A stretch of 41,118 nucleotides of DNA from assembly GCA_032358255.1 (NCBI GenBank), contig JAULBX010027030.1:1-41118 (forward strand), read 5' to 3'. The stretch comes from Heterotrichella gracilis. Its lineage: Eukaryota > Sar > Xanthophyceae > Tribonematales > Xanthonemataceae. The position numbers and the translations under genes are program-made. This document shows, piece by piece, positions 10,901-22,100 of this stretch; the stretch's first letter is position 1; each line of letters opens with the position of its first letter. The notes under the pieces were generated by a model. The model saw only the letters and a program-made list of their open reading frames with translations. It searched no databases and had not been told where the DNA came from.

Positions 10901-11902
10901 GTGCGTTACACATTTATGAGAGGATGCTCATTTGTGACCCGTACCGCATTGCTCAGCACAAGCACCTCGGTGAGCTTGCCCTCCACCGGGCTATCAATTT
11001 GGATGCCCCTCGACCGCCAGCACAGTAGGCCAGACACAGCCCATGACTGCTGGTCATCGGGCCAAGCACAGTGACCGAGCTCAAAACCCAACTACAATAC
11101 AATATGCTGCTGGATGCAGAAGGTTGCTACGCACCGCGTTGCTCAGCGCATCCACCTCTGTCAGCTTGCGCTCCACCGGGCTGTCAAACTGGATGCCCCG
11201 CGACCGCCACCACAGCGCCAGGCCCAGCCCGTACAGGCTGGTCACCAGGCCAATCACAGCAGTCGCACACATGAACTCGCTGGCCGACACCCTGGTCCAG
11301 TAGGTGTTGGTGACCGTGGTGGACATTGCGATGATGCAGCACACGCTCTGCAGGGGGGGGGGCAACAGCGGGAGGGGTTGGACATTGCCGCGTGTCGTCA
11401 CACATCAGTGGAATGGGTCTAACCAGAAGGGTTATTTAGAAAACAACAAAGCAGCGTGGCGGCGCAACTGGTGTAGTGGTACAAGTGCGTACTGCCGTGG
11501 TGGCGCCAATGCATACTGGTTGTGGTGGCACACCAGAGGGTAACGGCACTGGTGCCTATTCATACTAGTGTGGCGGCGCTGGTGCATCCTAGAGTGGCGG
11601 CGCAACTGCACTCGCAAGCGTGGCCACGCCATCAAGCGCGCTAGTGCATACTAGCGTTGCGACACCACTGCCAGGATGTTGGCTCTAGTGCACCCCGAGT
11701 TGGTGGCGCCTGGTGCACCCTAGTGTGGTTTTGGAGCAGCACGTACCAGCGACACCTGCATGACCAGCTTGAAGCGCTGCTTGCCCTCGTTGGTGCGCAG
11801 GTTGAGCTGCCACCAGTGGCTGGTTTCCTCCCCGCTGTCGCCCTCCACCCCCTTGCCATCCTCCACCTCCAGCACGCCGGGGGTGCTAACAGTGACCGGC
11901 AT
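7997..11902 (-). CDS. two-fold repeated polytopic membrane protein, MARVEL/CASP-like topology
   Basis: Six exons join in phase (- order): 11902-11747, 11347-11135, 10253-10077, 9722-9319, 9065-8822, 8287-7997; 494 residues. The start MPVTVSTPGVLEVEDG is followed by a basic cytosolic-looking segment and hydrophobic segments, for example FMCATAVIGLVTSLYGLGL, VVAILLFTASSGVWGVL, IAFGYIAFFAALAAASI, IFVLVMQIPAFIYLA, VFAMVVAILDVVATGCML, VFLLLSLAAVGSLGCVVNLL and FSIILMAMGVVGHVTLLAM. I count about eight, as two four-helix halves separated by a roughly 90-residue Gly/Asp/Ala-rich soluble linker (within exon 4). The four-helix layout recalls MARVEL/CASP-type proteins, but this is a resemblance of plan and not a motif match. 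The C-terminus is Pro/Gly-rich. Intron 2 holds a 134-bp copy of the end of exon 2. Function unknown. Confidence 0.75.
8571..8590. repeat. perfect 20-bp palindrome
   Basis: The sequence gcatgttttcgaaaacatgc equals its own reverse complement. It lies in the last intron of the membrane-protein gene. It could be a dimeric protein site or chance; no partner copy was noticed. Confidence 0.9.
8695..8792. repeat. ~51-bp tandem repeat with TTTAGGG motif
   Basis: Two copies share the layout cagc/tagc, accaca, acgt, ta, ccttgca, cagggttt(a/g)gggtt. They lie in the last intron of the membrane-protein gene, just downstream (in gene direction) of its fifth exon. Confidence 0.7.
10938..11071 (-). pseudogene. 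exon-tail echo in membrane-gene intron 2
   Basis: This 134-bp intronic stretch copies the end of exon 2 (11135-11268) about 195 bp away. On the minus strand it reads WRSRGIQIDSPVEGKLTEV, then LSNA followed by gtacgg; the parent reads WRSRGIQFDSPVERKLTEV, then LSNA followed by gtgcgt. The copy is open throughout and retains a strong-looking donor. I see no convincing polypyrimidine tract and AG before it, so I treat it as an intronic duplicate and not as a proven exon. Confidence 0.9.
11450..11740. repeat. degenerate minisatellite in intron 1 of the membrane gene
   Basis: A unit of roughly 30 bp with the core agtgtggcggcgctggtgca recurs about eight or more times with many changes. It fills most of the 399-bp first intron between 11347 and 11747. 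Confidence 0.75.
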
Positions 11903-11990
11903 GGGGCTGGTGGTGTGGCTGGTGGTGTGGCTGGTGGTACAGCTGGTAGTGGAGCTAGTGGTGGGGCTGGTGGTGGGGCTGGACTGATGG
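11903..11990. repeat. GGCTGGTGGTGT-type tandem repeat before a start codon
   Basis: A simple repeat of 6-12 bp units (ggctggtggtgt, ggctggtggtac, gagctagtggtg) lies immediately 5' of the ATG of the membrane-protein gene. It is C/A-rich on the transcribed sense (minus) strand. It is likely 5' UTR or core promoter. Confidence 0.8.
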
Positions 11991-12999
11991 GGCTGGCTGG
12001 TGAGAGTGGCGAGGGGTTGTTAGGTGGCTGTGTATGGGAGCAAGGGAAGGGGTTCAAGGCGTTGCGCACACCAGGGGGGCAGTGGTGGGTTGAGGGCCAG
12101 GTACGTGGATGGGCCAGGTGTTATGGGGAACCGAGGGGTTGCAACAGGAAGGGTCTGGTCAAACAGGATTGGTATGCACATACGTTGGAGGTAGGACAGT
12201 GAGAGAGAGGCGTTGGGGTGGAGCACAAAGCTTCCACCGAGTGATATTAGACCTAGTGCAGGTGGTCTTACACATATACAGGCAACCATCGGGTCACACA
12301 CACACCCACACTGTGTCTCGGCTCACCCGTGTCGATCCAGTCGGTAGGCTTGGAAACTACCTGCCTGGGTGTGTGGGTGTGGCCAGTCCAGTGCCACACT
12401 GGCACAAGCACACCTCTCTGCCTAGGGATGCATGTTTGACCACCTACATTGCCCAATGTTTAAACACCTTGCAGTGCAGCAGGGACTGTTGTATGGAAAT
12501 AAATTGACTGGCGGGTTGAGAGAAGAGTTCGAAAGGTCTAAACGAAGCACAAAGCCTTTGCCTTCGTATGCATGCATATACGGGTAGTTGGCCAGCATGC
12601 AGGGAGAACCTCTTTTGCTCGTATACGGATCGGGAACTGGTTGTTCAGCAAAGGTTTTAAGCTGTCATGTTGGGTCAGTATTGGGTGTAACTCTGCCACA
12701 ACCTTTGAAGTGTCGCTAGATGGGTTCGAGTAAAAAAATGAGAAAAGAATTTCTTTTTGCTCCAAAATGGCAGCGGAGTGACGTCAGCATGTGGGCGAAT
12801 TCGAGTGCAAGTCTCGGCAAAAACGCAAGTGCAACGTTGGTTCACTGGCAGCGCATTGCTTCGACTGCTGTATTGCGCATTCCTTCTTTTCTCTATTGGG
12901 TAGAGGTACCTGGACCTGCAGCGTGACGCTGGCTTCCCTGGTATTGAACACCAAAACACAACCCTCCAGGGCGACGCATGGCACACACCTTGCCCTACC
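11903..12999. other. divergent promoter region
   Basis: This lies between the minus-strand membrane-protein gene (ATG at 11902) and the plus-strand START-like gene (ATG at 13000). Apart from the repeat next to the left gene I see no strong element. A (CA)n-like tract is at 12296-12308 and atgcatgcat at 12569-12578. No internal frame is supported. Confidence 0.45.
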
Positions 13000-14739
13000 A
13001 TGTCTTGCTTCAGTGGACTTCAAGGCTTTGAAACAGTGTCTCTGATTGGAGACGACTATGGACTAGAGAACCGGACGACGTCAGCGAGGATACTGGAGGA
13101 GGCTGGCAGCATTCTCCAGCTCCCAGACAGTCACAGTGAGCAATGGGCAACGCAGCGCCAGTGTGGCCCGTTTCGTATGAGCCAAGCTCGAGTCACTGGG
13201 AAAAAGGTAGTTTAGCAAACCTATAACTTCAGCAAGCCCATCAGTGGGTAGGACGCCTTTTCACGAGGGGGGTTGTGTGCCTCTGCGTTTGGTTAGTGCA
13301 CCTGTCAGGCCGTGCCACATACCCCCACTTTCGAAACGACCTGTGGCGTGCTGAGCAATTTACCTCGCCTTGCAATCGGCGCGATTGGATAGATGCTCGT
13401 AACCTTGACGGGATGCTGTCCACCTTTGGTGCTGTGGCCACCAAATGGCAGCCATTTGGCAAGAAGGCGGGAAACATGCCATTATAACTCGGAGGGATTT
13501 GGCCTGCAGGTGCTCATTCAGCGTTCAACAGCCGTTGTGACAGGAGCTGCACAGACCGTCTACCAGCACCTGACTTCTCAGCAAGGGATCCAAGTCGTCT
13601 TGCCCTTTCTTGTCCTGGTCAAGCCACCCACCGGTAGCAGCCCTGGTGGCAGTCCAAGCAAACCCCAGGGCCCCAGCAAACCCCAACACCAAACACTGCT
13701 CACCAACTTCAGCGCCCCTTTCTCCAAGCGCCACCTGGTTGTGACAGACGCTTTCGACTGTGACCGCCTCATTTTTGCACGGAAGTCAATAAAGGTGGAC
13801 TCTCCAAACGAGCAGGTACCTAGCTGCCAAGCCATCTTCCTCTATAGAAGTGATTTTGCAGTGGCCAAGGTACTCCCTAAAGCACAACTGATTGCCTTTC
13901 TAAGACCAATGCTGTCTTGGTTTATCTAGTGAGGGGCTTTACCCACAGAGCTTTGCACGGAACCCCCTTGTTAGCACCCACTAAAAGAGTGCTGTGCAGC
14001 TGTCACTGTTGTGTGTTTGCTGCGCAAAGCCTGCGGCTGCTGTAAACGCTTAGTGGGTCAACACCTGTTTACTACCCGTGTGGCTGCATTGCTGAAAGGA
14101 TGTAAGTAACTCAATAAAAAACTCAGTTGCCCCCCTGTTGCGCAGGTTTCCCACCTCCCCCGTGCCTTCATCAGCTACGGCCTGCAGGTCCAGGCGCTCA
14201 ACGGGGGCAGCTGCAGGGTGTCCCAGTTCCTGCACCTGCACCTCAAGGGCGGCCTGCCTGCCTGCTTCAACAACGCCCTCCTCAAGCCGTTCTTCGAGGA
14301 ACAGTACACCAGCCTCACCAGCTACTTCCTGTCAGACCGGCTGCTGCGGTATGATACCCGGCGGATGGCCAGCTGCACCCCTCCTCGCAGGGCTAGGGCC
14401 CAGCTGGAGTGGTGTGGCAATGACAGCAGCGAGCAGCCCGAGCCAGCTGGTCTAGACGTGCACAACCCGCTGCTCACTGGCTCCAGCCGCAAGTCTGCAG
14501 AGCTTGACCATGCCCACACCTCAGGCACGGGGGGTGGAGCTGGTGGCAAGGCAGGCAGTTGCACATTGGGCACATCAATATCGCCTGAGAGTTGCGGGGC
14601 AGGACAGAAGGGGGGGGTGGGTTTCCAGCACAAGGGGCCCAACAGCATTGGTGGGCAATCGGGAGGCAAGGCAGTGTACCAGCCTGCAACGCAAGGCGTG
14701 AATCCAGTGCGCTCCGGGGCAGGATACTACTACAAGTGA
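13000..14739 (+). CDS. probable START-like lipid-binding domain protein
   Basis: Three exons join in phase: 13000-13206, 13510-13815 and 14146-14739; 368 residues ending with TAC AAG TGA. The ATG has a good context (ctaccatgt). Residues about 40-245 look like a START domain: GPFRMSQARVTGKK, then TAVVTGAAQTVYQHL, then SKRHLVVTDAFDCD with ARKSIKV, then PRAFISYGLQVQAL, GGSCRVSQFLHLHLKG and LPACFNNALL. These match the usual START pattern, ending in a long amphipathic helix (LLKPFFEEQYTSLTSYFL). A Pro/Ser/Gly-rich insertion interrupts the domain near residues 105-130. The C-terminal ~100 residues are Gly/Ser/Ala-rich and look disordered. START domains bind lipids or sterols; the ligand is unknown. 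The assignment rests on pattern, not a search. Confidence 0.6.
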
Positions 14740-16123
14740 GATTGGGTGCGTGATGGAATTTCCAGTCTGGTGCTGAAATGCATCTCGTGCTTCAATGCCA
14801 CATGCAAGCAGCAGCAATGCAATGCGCGACTATTAACGACAAGTTTATTATACTGACATTCTGATACCTCTACGATCATCATGGTACTATTGCATGGGCA
14901 GCCACATTCCATGCGACACATTCTACAGTGGGGCACACCTTATGCTTTCCGTTTCTTGTATTACGGTCGTAATGCTAGCGTAAAGCAATGCCATGTACCA
15001 TAACAGTGCAGCACCATGCACTCTGATGTCTGACATCACGGAGTTTCATTGCACTTTTTCTTTTCCAACTGATTGTCAATGATCATGACAGCAGCCTGCT
15101 TATTCGTCACTGATGCACCGTCGTGGCTCGCCATGTTTCCTATCAGATTATGTGTAGTTTTCATGCATATTTGCAAGGTTTGTATAGAAACAGTACACCG
15201 TTTTACCCTGAATTAAATGCCTTGGGCTCATCATTGAATATCGATCAAGTGACATCTTTTCCTCAATGAGACGTAGTGTAGCGCATGTAGTCTTTTTCTG
15301 AACCAAACGTGTTAACAAAAATAATGTTTTGTAGTGCAATGTGCTTTTGTTTATTTTATGAGCGCACCAAGTTTTCCAGGGCTTTTTCTATCATGTGCAT
15401 TATAAGATGTTCATCATGCATATGTCATCGATGAAAGCATAGCATATGTATATAACACATAGGTGCCGTCCAGCATGGCCGTGCATCTAAGGTATTGCAG
15501 TCCAAGGCTGTGGCAATATCCATTGACACCTGTAATATAAATGCTGCCGAGGTTCTACAAACAGCAAGGTATTATGGTACAGCAAGACAGCAGGGAGTTC
15601 TCACTGCAATCATTATTGCAAGTGCCAACACGCATTGGGGTTGATATCATAGTATTGAATGGCTGGTCCTAGGCCTGCCGGTAGACGTGATAAATTCAGA
15701 TTCAATCTCCACGTCAACTTATCGCTTGCCTGGTGGGGAGACATTGAGTCCTGGGACCGCATAATGAGGAAAGGCCGCGATGCTGATGCCACATGTCTGA
15801 TCTATTAATCACGCTGAGTCAGACTTGCTGATCAGCAATGACCATTGGTGGCACTCAAAAGCACACTCCGTCCTCTATATAGTATACCTATAAACTCACA
15901 AACGCTCACATAGCATGCAGCGCACAAGCGTTTTCTCCCAGAACTAGCTGCACATCCACCATCAGCGACTCAATCTAAGTTGCCAGGGAAACCATACCAT
16001 GGGTTACGGGTGACCCTCCCCCAGCGTCACTTTGAACGTCACCCCAAAATAATGTACATAAAACCCTTAACGCCTGCTGCTATCGCACTCAAAGCCTTCC
16101 CCCTACTCCACCCCTGCCTGGCC
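14740..16123. other. convergent intergenic region
   Basis: About 1.4 kb of AT-richer DNA lies between the ends of the START-like gene (+) and UPL6 (-). It should hold both 3' UTRs. A TATA-like ctatatagtatac at 15877-15889 points to the right, but only a three-codon frame follows it (16000). I see no coding sequence or structured RNA. Confidence 0.5.
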
Positions 16124-19100
16124 TTAGCTTAGGTCAAAGCCTGCCCCTGCGGTTATTGCGTACAGCAGCTTCTCGCGTATGAGCTGCGGGGTGCGGTAGG
16201 GCGGCAGCTTGAGCAGGTTGATGCAGGTGGCGGCGGTGGGCAGGCGCTCAGTGGCACGAGGGTCAAGCATGCTGCCGGCCATCTGTGGGCACAGGAAACA
16301 GTTTGTACTCTGGGACAGAGTGTGGTGCAGCATGAGCTGTTGTATCCCAGAACCCTACAACCCTTAAGGTGGCAACCAGCATGCCGCAAACAAATCCATC
16401 TATGTACCTATAGGCAGGCGGTACATTCATAGTTCCAGCCACAATTCGTAAGAAGGGTTTGCTAGCCGAGCAACCCATTTCACCACCACCACCACCACAC
16501 CCACCTGTATGCACAGCGGCGGCTCCAGGTACTTGAACCCCAGCAGGGGGGCGCGCGATACGCTGGTCACAAACCTGGAAAACAAAATGAGATGAGATTA
16601 TTACATACGGTAAACAAACATGCAACCTATCCCTGAGCACGCGCGTCGATCAAGCAAATTGCAGAAAGCAAAGAGTTACATGCCATTCCAGCCCCTCTTT
16701 ATAACCAGGGTGGCGAAAAGGATGGCACGCCTTAGCCAAAGTCCACACCCCAGACGTGACCCCTACCGCCTGTCCGACATGTCTCCTACCTGAGGAACAG
16801 GCCCTGCTGCGTGGCATCCATGGTGGCCAGCGCCTCAAAGAGTGCGTGGATGACTGGGTGGTCACCGTGGTAGCCCCCCGCATAGCCCACGTTCGCACGC
16901 AGGTCTTCCAGGTCAAGGCCGGACTGGGAGCCTGGAGACAGGGGGGAGCAGCAGGGGCTGTTAATCCCATGTATCGTGCATTTATTGCGTTTGCAGATTA
17001 TTTGATTTGCCTCAATCTTGGATCCGTGGCAAACAGGTGGGAATGGGGCACCATGTGACTCATTTAGTCTACCACAATGAGATGGCTCAAGCCGGTGCTT
17101 GGCTTGCACCCTCCCTCTCCCCCCCCCCATCCCCACCTGAAATGACCATCTGCATCTCCTGCTCGTTGAACATGGTGACCCAGTCGGGTGCGATGAGGCA
17201 GTGGAAGCCCTGCAGGAAGGAGGCGCAGGCCCAGGCTATCTGGCGGTTCAGGCGGAAGTCGGCCACCCTGGGGGAAGGGAGGCGCAGGGTCAGTTTAGGG
17301 TTTTGGGTAAAGAGTTTAGGGTTTGCATAATAATTGGCCACCCTGTGGGTTCGGTCAGCAGGTCAAGTACTTTAATGAACATTAATTTGGAATATATCAG
17401 GGCTACAGCTGTGCCATCTAGCTGTCAGGCTTCCACAGGCGGCACCAAGCACTTCCCCCCCTTGTGCATAGTCCTATTAGTTCCAGCTCACTCAGGCCAA
17501 ACACACTCCACCCCTTCTCTCAGCCCCCACCTGTGAATGTAGTCCACCACGTTCTCGTTTGTTACTGCCACCTCCGCACCCCCCGGCCGCAGCGCCACCT
17601 CGTGCATGACCCCCCCTGGGCCCTCCACAGTGGTGGTGAAGGTGAGGCTCAGCGCCGACACGTCGCCCTGGTAGGACTTGAGGAACATGAGGCTGCGGTA
17701 CACCTGGGAAGAGGGGGGAAACATGAAAATCAGGTCAAATGCCGCTCATATTGGGCTGCAATACACCTGTGTTTGTGGTGTGGTGGGCTGCAGTACACCT
17801 GGTAGAAACAAGAGGCAAGTCTTGTAATCAAGTTGCAGCAATTCACCAGCGATGAAGAACAGTTATTGCCATTCACACGTGACTGGGTGGCCATTGGTTG
17901 CAAGGCCTTGAGGAACACGAGGCTGAAATACACCTTTGGGCAGGGGGTGGTTGCAAGGATGCAAGGTAGGGATTCAGGTGCCAAGCGCAGGGTCGTTGAA
18001 AAGATGCTCAGGGCATCAAGAGGGTTCTTGAAGGTCTTACGGCATAAGGGTGTTAAAACCCACCTCTGGGTCCAGCGATGGCAAGTCGTCGATGTCCGCC
18101 GCCGCCGCCCGCAGGCGCTTGAGGAAGAATGGCGCCAGCGGCAGCTCCAGCAGTATGCCCTCCCACACCGCCTTGCCCAGCATGGCCCCCAGGAATCTGA
18201 AAAGCGCAGGGGCGGCGGCGTGCAGCTGCGCGGCGGCGGGGTTGGGGTACAGCTGGTTGTCAACAGTGTGCTGCAGGGGGGAGAGGGGACGGTCAGCAAG
18301 GAGTAGGGGTGTGTAGGGAGCATGCTGCAGGCCCCACATGCATGTATGTGGGGTGCAGGAGTGCAAGGGGTGAAGGGTGGTGGAGGCGATGCGTGCTCAC
18401 ATGTGCGGTGATTACACCACATGGGGTGGGGTGGTCAATTGCACCAGTACAGTCTTAAGCATTAGAAGCAGCCTTCCTGCACCCATGATGGCACGAGCAC
18501 ATCATGTACACATCACACATACCAGTGCTATGCCTGCACACACGATGCCATGCACAAATACCCTCCACCCGCCTGCGCCATGCACCTCTGACCACCCACC
18601 TTGAAAAGCCCTAGATCGGGGTTGAACGCCTCCTTCACCAGCTCCTCCAGGAACTCCTTGAAGATGCCGCCGCCATCAACACCAGCCTCAACCATGCCGT
18701 GCTCGTCGACAAACTGCACACGCACGCGGCCCTGCAAGGGGGCACCCGAAAGGGAGGAAATCAGGCGGGCAAGGGGGTCTGCATGGAGGCAACCCTCACC
18801 ATTGCCATGCAAATTCAACCCTTCCTCATTGGGGTCATTGAAGCACCAGAAACGGCCCCACCGTCTCTCCCACCTTAATCCATTCCACCCTCCTCCTTGC
18901 ATTACCTCAAAGCACCCACAAGCCGCCATGGCATCCCCACCTACACTTTTGTCTCCTGCAGTACTCCCATGCACACTCACCAGACCACCACCCTCACCCA
19001 CCCCACCCACCTTGAGCCCATCCCCTCCTTGTCCCTGCAGCGCCTGGAACGCATCCTCCAGCACATGCCCCCTCCGGATGGCCACAAACTGGTGAGGCTG

Positions 19101-22100
19101 GCCCCAGGACAGCATGTCAGACTCACGCGCCTGCATGCGGGCTGTGCTGACCACCGATTGGAACAGGCGGGCGCGCTCGGGGAATGGGATGAGGTAGGGC
19201 GCGGTGCTGCGGGGATAGGGTTAAAGGGGGGTGGAGGAAATGGTTGGGAGGCAAATTGGAGAGGGCACACAAAGCAGTGCAGGGAGCTAGGGGTAGGATG
19301 TATAGCAAAGTATCAAACCAGCAAAGATGTGTATGACTGGTCATCCTGCACCCACATTGGTTCCCCTCCCTAGTACCCAAACAACAATACCAAGCGCAAT
19401 AACTACATCATCCGTACCACACACTGGCCTGACAATTCCCTGCTCCCCACCCCACCTGAGCAGCTGCGCCCTGCATGTCTCGTGGTCTGACCGTCCCCCA
19501 GCCAACCCTAAACCCCATAAACTCCAAACCCTAAAACCTGCCTCACCTGAGCAGCTGCGCCGCGCGCGCCTCGTTGTCCGGGCGGCCCCCCAGCCAATCC
19601 GCCGCCTGCACCTCTGCCAGGAACCTGTCGGGGGGCAGGTGGCGCGCATGGAAGGCGGCGGCGGGGGCAAAGTTGCGGCGGGCGTTGCGGTCGTACAGCT
19701 GCCCAAGTACCCGCCCCGCGGATGCCTTGAATGCGGCGCGCAGCGCAAGGGACTGGGAGGGCCAACCACCTGGCGGGGAAGTTAGTCAATGGGTACGTGA
19801 GTCGATTGTACAAGGCATGATTGCTAGCCGGCACCATCGCGAGTGATGTCCCCCACCACCACCACACGCCACCCCATGGCCACCTGCCATGCTGCAGCAA
19901 CACACCACTTACAGGCTCCCATCCACCACAACCAGCGCTGCAGCTCCCCGCCCCCACCTGTTGAAGGCGGCCGCTCCACCCACAGCGTGCCCCACAGCGC
20001 CCGCCGCAGCAGCGCCACCAGGCCCGCCTCCGGTGCCGCCTCGCTCCACAGCTCCGCCAGGGGCAGCGGGCGCTGGCGGCGGAACAGCTCCTCGTCACCT
20101 GGGTTACAAATTAAATCAGGATTGGTTTGATACTTTTATAATGTAGAATACAGCTTTTGGCACGGTTCTAAAGCAGATATATGAGTGCTCTTATTTTCTT
20201 ACAATTTATGTTACATTGTTTCCTATGCTAAGGTACTCAACATTGCAGGTGCCTATGAACGATTATCAGCAGTGGCTGCAGACACTAGCACACCAACACA
20301 ACCCTATTGTGCCCCTTCAAAGTTGAAATCCTACGCACCTGCCGTGACGATGAACATGGAGTAGACGCTGCACAGCACAGTCACCGGCAGCATCCACACG
20401 GGGGCATCACCACCACCACCACCACCACCAACATGAGCAACAGCCACAGCCACAGCCGTGGCGTCACCGGCGTCCTCCGCCTCACCCCCGGCCGCCGCCG
20501 CTGGTCGCAGGTAGCTGAACCACAACCGCTGCACAAACTCTGCAGATGCGCCCAGCACCACCAGGGCACGCAGGCGCAGGGCAGGGATGGCTGTGAGGGC
20601 CTGTGGGGAAGAAGGGAAGCGCTGTGTCAGTTCAGGTTGACTTGCCCAACGTTGTTGACTTGTCTCTATGTTAGTACAAGACTGAAGTGCATTATTTGAC
20701 AGTCGCGTTCAAAGAGTCAATCCGGGCTCACAGGACTACTGCCAATAGTATTGGAGGGACTGAATAAAGGCACCCTGGAAATGAAAATAAAATGTTCTCT
20801 TTATGTAAATGAAGTCAATTCCTGGCAAAAATGGTGCCCTATGCCTCACCATGGCCAGTGCACACAGCTGGTGCGCTGCAGCTGCCCCCTGTTGCGACAC
20901 CTGGAGCCCGTGTACGGGGGTGGCGTGTGGCAGGAGGAGGGCGGTCAGAGGGCGCAGCAGCGCCGAGCGGGACAGGTCGCGCACTTGGGTCAGCATCGCT
21001 GGGGAGGGGTGGTAGTTGGGGTCCCAGGGCAGAGTACCTATGGGAATGGAAATCAAACTATTGACTCTTCTGAACACTAAATCCTAAATCAAAATTTGAT
21101 TAGTTCATGCATGTATTTTTAGCAATGATGACATACATGCAGTGTTAATTCCCAAACTTGGCAGTAGAAGGGCAGGGACCAAAAACCCTCGAAAGCATTG
21201 CTCCACATTCCAGCCTGGTCCCTTATGATGTACAAAAATGACCCCCAGGCGCCTTCTTTTGGCACAACCCACGTTGTATATACCTGCAGGTTCCGTTGGC
21301 GCTGCAGATGTGCTGGGCTGCTCTGCATCCTCTTTTGCCCCCACAGCAGGGTCGCCCAGGAGCAATGCCAGGGGGAGTAAGGAAATCAGGGAAAGCATCA
21401 CCTGGCAGAAGTTCCCCGCCACCCTGGCACCCTCTGCTGGTGGCAGCGCCTGCACATGCACGCACGGGGATCCACATTTAGATAATAACACCACAGCGCC
21501 ACCTAGCAGGAAAATTCATTTTTCTCAATTGCCACAGCACCCTTCAAGATATAATGTACAAACTCCGAAGCATCACCGTGTCCGCGCTCAGGGATGCCAT
21601 ACCAGTGGGCCAAGTAGACCATATATTAACCTTTTTAATTTCGAGTACTAAAGCAATTGTTTTTGTATATGAAGGGGGGTAGCAACGATAGTCCCCACCT
21701 TGACTGTGTTTGCTCCCTGGGAGGCAAGGTTGGCCAGCAGTGCCAGCCCCGCAGCCGCCTTTCCACCCCCCTCCACACCCTCCGGCAGCCACTCCAACAT
21801 GCCCTCCCTCCCCAGCCCCACCAACCCCTCCAGTGCCCTCGGCACCAGGCGGGCATGCGCATGCGCCAGGGAGGGTGCGCGCTGCCACAGCAGCGGGGTG
21901 CACAGGAGGAGTGCCAGGTGGCGGCACATGGGCGGTGAGGGCGCGGGGGAGACGGTAAGGAACCTGGGGGAAGGTTTGCAGCACGTACTGGGGTTGTCTG
22001 TGTCTCATGCCAAACACCGAGCAATGCCAGATCATTGTGATCGGAGCCATTGTCCATATGCAATCTGATGCAAATACTGGGCTAATGCATTGGACCCCAG

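Noticed and set aside
11657..12202. 181-codon plus-strand frame
   Set aside because: It overlaps exon 1 and the upstream repeat of the minus-strand membrane gene and consists of Gly/Ala repeat translation.
14322..14669. Open minus-strand frame opposite the START-like gene
   Set aside because: It is the antisense of the low-complexity Gly/Ser tail; the plus frame joins in phase to two upstream exons.
15877..16010. TATA-like site pointing right
   Set aside because: Only a tiny frame follows and the region is a convergent spacer; probably AT-rich chance.
18601..19095. Plus-strand frame of 164 codons across the HECT region
   Set aside because: It is the antisense shadow of HECT exons, which match the family on the minus strand; its Pro/Ser content mirrors that.
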